Assembly (NCBI GenBank): GCA_937983105.1
Contig: CALKAM010000148.1
Coordinates: 1 to 10,606, forward strand
Origin: Planifilum sp021793745
Lineage (GTDB): Bacteria; Bacillota; Bacilli; Thermoactinomycetales; DSM-44946
Direction: 5' to 3'
Length of the DNA stretch: 10,606 bases
A program made the translations under genes and the position numbers. The notes under the pieces were generated by a model. The model saw only the letters and a list, made by a program, of their open reading frames with translations. It searched no databases and was not told the origin of the DNA. This document shows, in pieces, positions 8,473-10,606 of this stretch (its first letter is position 1; every line of letters starts with the position of its first letter).

Positions 8473-8624
8473 GCAAATCCCTCCGCAATCATCTCCTGGT
8501 GCTTCTTCAAGATTCTCCGATGATGCCATGTCAAGGCTAACTCAAGACGAAACGCCTGTTCGGCTCCTTCCAAGCTCCTAATTCTACAACTACATTCGTA
8601 TAAATATCTTACCATTTCTCCCAT
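8469..8624 (-). CDS. Small helical protein of 51 aa, coupled to the nuclease
   Basis: No recognised family. It begins MGEMVRYLYECSCRIRSLEG, continues as charged helix (RLELALTWHHRRILKKHQEM) and ends AEGFA. It is probably alpha-helical throughout, with two cysteines near residues 11 and 13, and no membrane segment. The chosen ATG at 8624 has AAAGGAAG about ten bases upstream. An in-frame ATG at 8654 would add ten residues but lacks such a site. Its TGA overlaps the nuclease TTG, which argues that ribosomes really translate this frame. By position it could be an accessory or inhibitory partner of the nuclease; that is inference. Alternatively it is a leader peptide whose translation opens the nuclease start site. 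Confidence 0.5.
   Translation of the reverse strand: MGEMVRYLYECSCRIRSLEGAEQAFRLELALTWHHRRILKKHQEMIAEGFA
8477..8482 (-). promoter_or_regulatory. Ribosome binding site deciding the TTG start of the nuclease gene
   Basis: GGAGGG on the minus strand lies inside the last codons of the small upstream gene and is followed by a short spacer and TTGA, where start TTG and stop TGA share two bases. This is the standard layout for translational coupling. Confidence 0.65.
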
Positions 8625-8658
8625 AAATGCAATACTTCCTTTTATGCATCCCAAAATG

Positions 8659-8688
8659 TTGACATAAGTGCGATTTCACCATTATGAA
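8659..8688 (+). promoter_or_regulatory. Plus-strand promoter-like pair TTGACA-N18-TATGAA
   Basis: Perfect -35 and four of six -10 positions, pointing away from the small gene into a region with no plausible coding sequence. If active it would make a non-coding or divergent transcript. Chance occurrence in AT-rich DNA is a fair alternative. Confidence 0.25.
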
Positions 8689-9433
8689 ATTTCCAGCCAT
8701 TCTTTTGGCCCAGGCGTTGATTTTGCACGATACATGAACCGGAATGCTGATCTGTGCAAGTTGAAACAGAGGCAAAAGAGGGATAGATGCAATCTTTCAT
8801 GTGCAAACGTCCCTCCAGCACAATGATTTCAAGAAAAAAATTTAGGAGGGGAGGGGCCAGCCCTTGGATGAAACCCATAACCGGTTCTATACATACAAAA
8901 AAACCGAAAGGCATGACACAACTTCCCATAAGGAACCGCAAAACCTCTCGGCAAGCAAACCATTTCCCGCACCACATTTCTCCTCCCCAGTGACTTACAC
9001 GTCCTCCCACCCACATGCCGTTTTCCTTCATCGTGACCACCCGAACGGTTTGGTGCCGCAAACTGATCGAGCTATAGCAAATTAAACAGTCAATGGGGAA
9101 AAACGCGTGACTGGACTGGAAGAATGGTTTCAGCCGTGGGATCGGTGAGAATGGTTGTAAGGGCAATCACTGCAATAAAGCATACACTTTTATCCATTAG
9201 ATTTTCCGTTTACAGGTTTTAATCATAATGATTTTTGTTCTTTATATCCGTTCGGTTTTTTTATGAATTTTCCAACACAACATCTCTCCGATAAACCAAA
9301 CATATCCCCAACCCACGTATTCAAACGGTATTACGATTTTCCATTCTTCTGGTGATCATGAATTGACTTATTCCCTTGCATGAATCTCCTTCTTCATCTT
9401 CCCCCGCATGGAGATCACGACCCTGCAAGTTCC

Positions 9434-9452
9434 AAAGAACCATAGGTTCTTT
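9434..9452. repeat. Hairpin AAAGAACC-ata-GGTTCTTT
   Basis: Perfect 8-base arms with a 3-base loop, about 65 bases beyond the stop of the helicase remnant. On either strand the second arm ends in a short run of T, so it may be a weak terminator. A long U-tract is absent. Confidence 0.35.
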
Positions 9453-9516
9453 TATGGAAATCACTTCGTTTACAAACTTGATCGATCTAAAAAAGGTTAA
9501 TCTTCCTACATTTGGA

Positions 9517-9753
9517 CTACGGTAAACCAAACCGACGTAACAGCTCCGGCAATCCCTCGGCTATTACGACTGCCACTACATCTTCATGTATTCTGCTTTT
9601 AAAATACGATTTCCCACTTCTGTCGGCCAATGACGGCACGGGATTCCACTGTGACGTACAACTTGTCCCGGGGTCATCCCGAAAGGGAAACACGGTGTCG
9701 ATGTATTCCAAAACGGCGTCTTTCCATTCCTTCGCGAGCAATGCCGGAATCAT
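9517..9753 (-). pseudogene. N-terminal remnant of a large helicase-like gene, 78 codons
   Basis: The ATG at 9753 overlaps the TGA of methyltransferase copy B as ATGA, so this was a coupled downstream gene. Its opening, MIPALLAKEWKDAVLEYIDT then VFPFRDD, resembles as I recall it the N-terminus of large DEAD/DEAH helicases with a C-terminal DUF1998-type region in multi-gene defence operons. After about residue 27 the similarity stops and base composition becomes AT-rich. The frame ends with HEDVVAVVIAEGLPELLRRF and a few residues. No ATPase motif is present. The simplest reading is an internal deletion that joined the start of the helicase to unrelated sequence, or to a distant part of itself. 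A small intact gene cannot be excluded. Such a helicase would be expected intact downstream of copy A, left of the window. Confidence 0.5.
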
Positions 9754-10089
9754 GCTGTCGCCTCCTGCCGCTTCCGGGAAAATGCATCGTAGGCTTGACT
9801 CATGTCTTCCTCCCGGTCACACCGGTCAAAGGGCTCCTCCGTCCCCGGACGGACCGGCACATAGTCCGCCGCCAACAGCTCCTGATGCTGTTGCAGTGCT
9901 TTTCCCCGGGGTTGGGAAGCAAGCCCTTGGTCGATCTTGTACTGCAACTGATGGGCCTTCACCACATCCTTGGGCACCAGACGGCCCCGGGCATCGTAGA
10001 ACCGCTCGTTTCGCTCGTAGTTCTGTAGCACCGGGAAATGAATCCGGTAGATGGTGAGAAGCTCTTCCTTGGTCAAGCCGTAGGCCAAG

Positions 10090-10606
10090 GCCACCAGGGC
10101 ATCCAGCTCCACCAGAGCCTGCCGCCGCTCGTAATCCGTCCGCAGCGCCACCTCCCGGTTCCACTCGCGGGTCAGGTGGTCCCAGGGCTTGAGGCGCGGG
10201 TCGGATTTGACAAAGCCGTCTCTATTGAACGCCGGATCATAGAGTTCTTCCCACAGCTCTTTGTAGTAGATGGTCAAACAGTTGAGGCGCAGTGCCCGGG
10301 CGATGATCATGCGGCTGATTTCGGGGGCGGTGGGAAGCCGGAGTTGTTCCACCAGACTGTAAAGGTTGTCCTTTCCGGAGGCTTTGATGAAAAAATCGGC
10401 CACGATCAAAAAGGTGACGCCTGAGAAGATCGCCAGAGCCCGGTAATCCGTAAAAAAACAGCGAGCGCAATCCGTTGATGTGGGCCACTCCCGGCGGAAT
10501 GATGGCGGAAATCAAGGTTCTTTCGGAGGTCGGCCCCGCCATGTTCCGATGCACCAACCGATACCGGTCCAAAAAGGATTGTTCCCCAAAGCGCGGGGCG
10601 CGGCGG
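10090..10606. repeat. Right member of the direct repeat
   Basis: Homologous to 1-517 in the same orientation; it belongs to methyltransferase copy B. The repeat probably continues past both window edges, since the left copy is cut at base 1 and the right at 10606. Confidence 0.9.
10452..10458 (-). other. Homopolymer frameshift (T7 on coding strand) in copy B
   Basis: Seven identical bases where reading-frame alignment with copy A needs six. One extra base accounts exactly for the change of frame; both flanking frames are well conserved relative to copy A. Confidence 0.85.

Larger units (their letters stand above)
8625..9516. other. AT-richer region without a supported gene
   Basis: About 890 bases. 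The longest open frame, minus 9166-8642 (174 codons), has an erratic composition and no Shine-Dalgarno. The plus-strand frames of 60-75 codons also look non-coding. A plus-strand TTGACA at 8659 with TATGAA 18 bases on could start a transcript rightwards into this region. A short hairpin is listed at 9434-9452. This stretch may be debris from the gene whose start survives at 9753. Confidence 0.5.
9750..10606 (-). pseudogene. Methyltransferase copy B, C-terminal part, frameshifted; 5' end outside window
   Basis: It encodes the same C-terminal domain as copy A. Shared blocks include ERTLISAIIPPGVAHINGL, VADFFIKASGKDN, ELWEELYDPAF, SDPRLKPWDHLT and LRTDYERRQALVELDALVA. The catalytic motifs lie outside the window. 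Upstream of 10459 the protein is in one frame (RYRLVHRNMAGPTSERTLIS). A run of seven T on the coding strand (10452-10458) then pushes it out of frame, reaching a stop at 10237. Six T would restore S-L-F-F-T-D-Y-R-A-L-A, matching copy A S-L-I-F-K-D-N-R-V-L-M. The downstream frame is intact to the TGA at 9750. The shift could be real inactivation, a switchable or slippage site, or a sequencing error. The followed helicase remnant supports decay. Confidence 0.85.

Noticed and set aside
7585..8529. Longer nuclease start at ATG 8529
   Set aside because: No ribosome binding site and 19 extra residues that are the shifted reading of the overlapping small gene; TTG 8472 has an ideal GGAGGG.
8864..9085. 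Plus-strand 73-codon frame starting TTG after AGGAGGGGAGGGG
   Set aside because: The purine-rich site is attractive, but the product is His/Pro/Thr-rich and not protein-like, and no conserved motif is visible.
8642..9166. 174-codon minus-strand frame
   Set aside because: Erratic composition rich in Cys, Trp and Phe, no Shine-Dalgarno, no recognisable domain, and it overlaps the better-supported small gene upstream region.
9321..9530. 69-codon minus-strand frame after the helicase remnant
   Set aside because: No start signal, contains the hairpin at 9434-9452, and no recognisable similarity; at most decayed coding sequence.
1..10606. CRISPR arrays, tRNA or rRNA genes, complete insertion sequences
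   Set aside because: I saw no regularly spaced repeats, tRNA-like cloverleafs, transposase motifs or terminal inverted repeats with target duplications.

Overview
The window looks like an accessory defence island from a moderately GC-rich Gram-positive bacterium. A thermophilic or Thermoactinomyces-like member of the Bacilli is my best guess, based on strong GGAGG-type Shine-Dalgarno sequences, a TTG start and CGG/CCG-rich codon usage; no taxonomic marker gene is present. Every supported gene lies on the minus strand, so transcription runs from high to low coordinates.

Reading in the direction of transcription: (1) 10606-9750 is the 3' part of a large DNA methyltransferase gene (copy B), interrupted by a frameshift in a seven-base homopolymer. 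(2) 9753-9517 overlaps its stop codon and begins like a large DEAD/DEAH helicase, but ends after 78 codons; it looks like a deletion remnant. (3) 9516-8625 is AT-richer DNA with no gene I can support. (4) 8624-8469 encodes a 51-residue helical protein, coupled by a 2-nt TGA/TTG stop-start overlap to (5) a 295-residue PD-(D/E)XK-type nuclease-like protein at 8472-7585. (6) 7584-7054 is intergenic, with a promoter-like pair, two inverted repeats and a possible coding scrap. (7) 7053-4213 is a complete SNF2-family helicase of 946 residues. (8) Four bases later a giant Eco57I/PglX-like adenine-specific methyltransferase (copy A) starts at 4208 and stays open to base 1, so at least 1,402 codons lie in the window and its 3' end is outside.

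The SNF2 helicase plus giant methyltransferase pair resembles drmD-drmMI of class 1 DISARM. The DISARM core genes drmA, drmB and drmC are not visible here, and the gene following copy B does not look like drmA, so a related multi-gene restriction system is equally possible. The likely logic is that the methyltransferase marks host DNA, the helicase moves on or remodels unmarked foreign DNA, and a nuclease, either the PD-(D/E)XK protein or one outside the window, destroys it.

The most striking structure is the pair of direct repeats at the two window ends. Bases 1-517 match 10090-10606 without gaps except for the frameshift base, at a spacing of 10,089. Identity is about 97% over the first 120 bases and then falls abruptly to about 80%. 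Copy A is also mosaic: 813 consecutive codons (1821-4262) avoid TTA, CTA and TCA, while about ten such codons occur in roughly 490 codons of its presumed target-recognition half. Together these suggest duplication, decay of one copy, and recombination within the specificity half of the methyltransferase.
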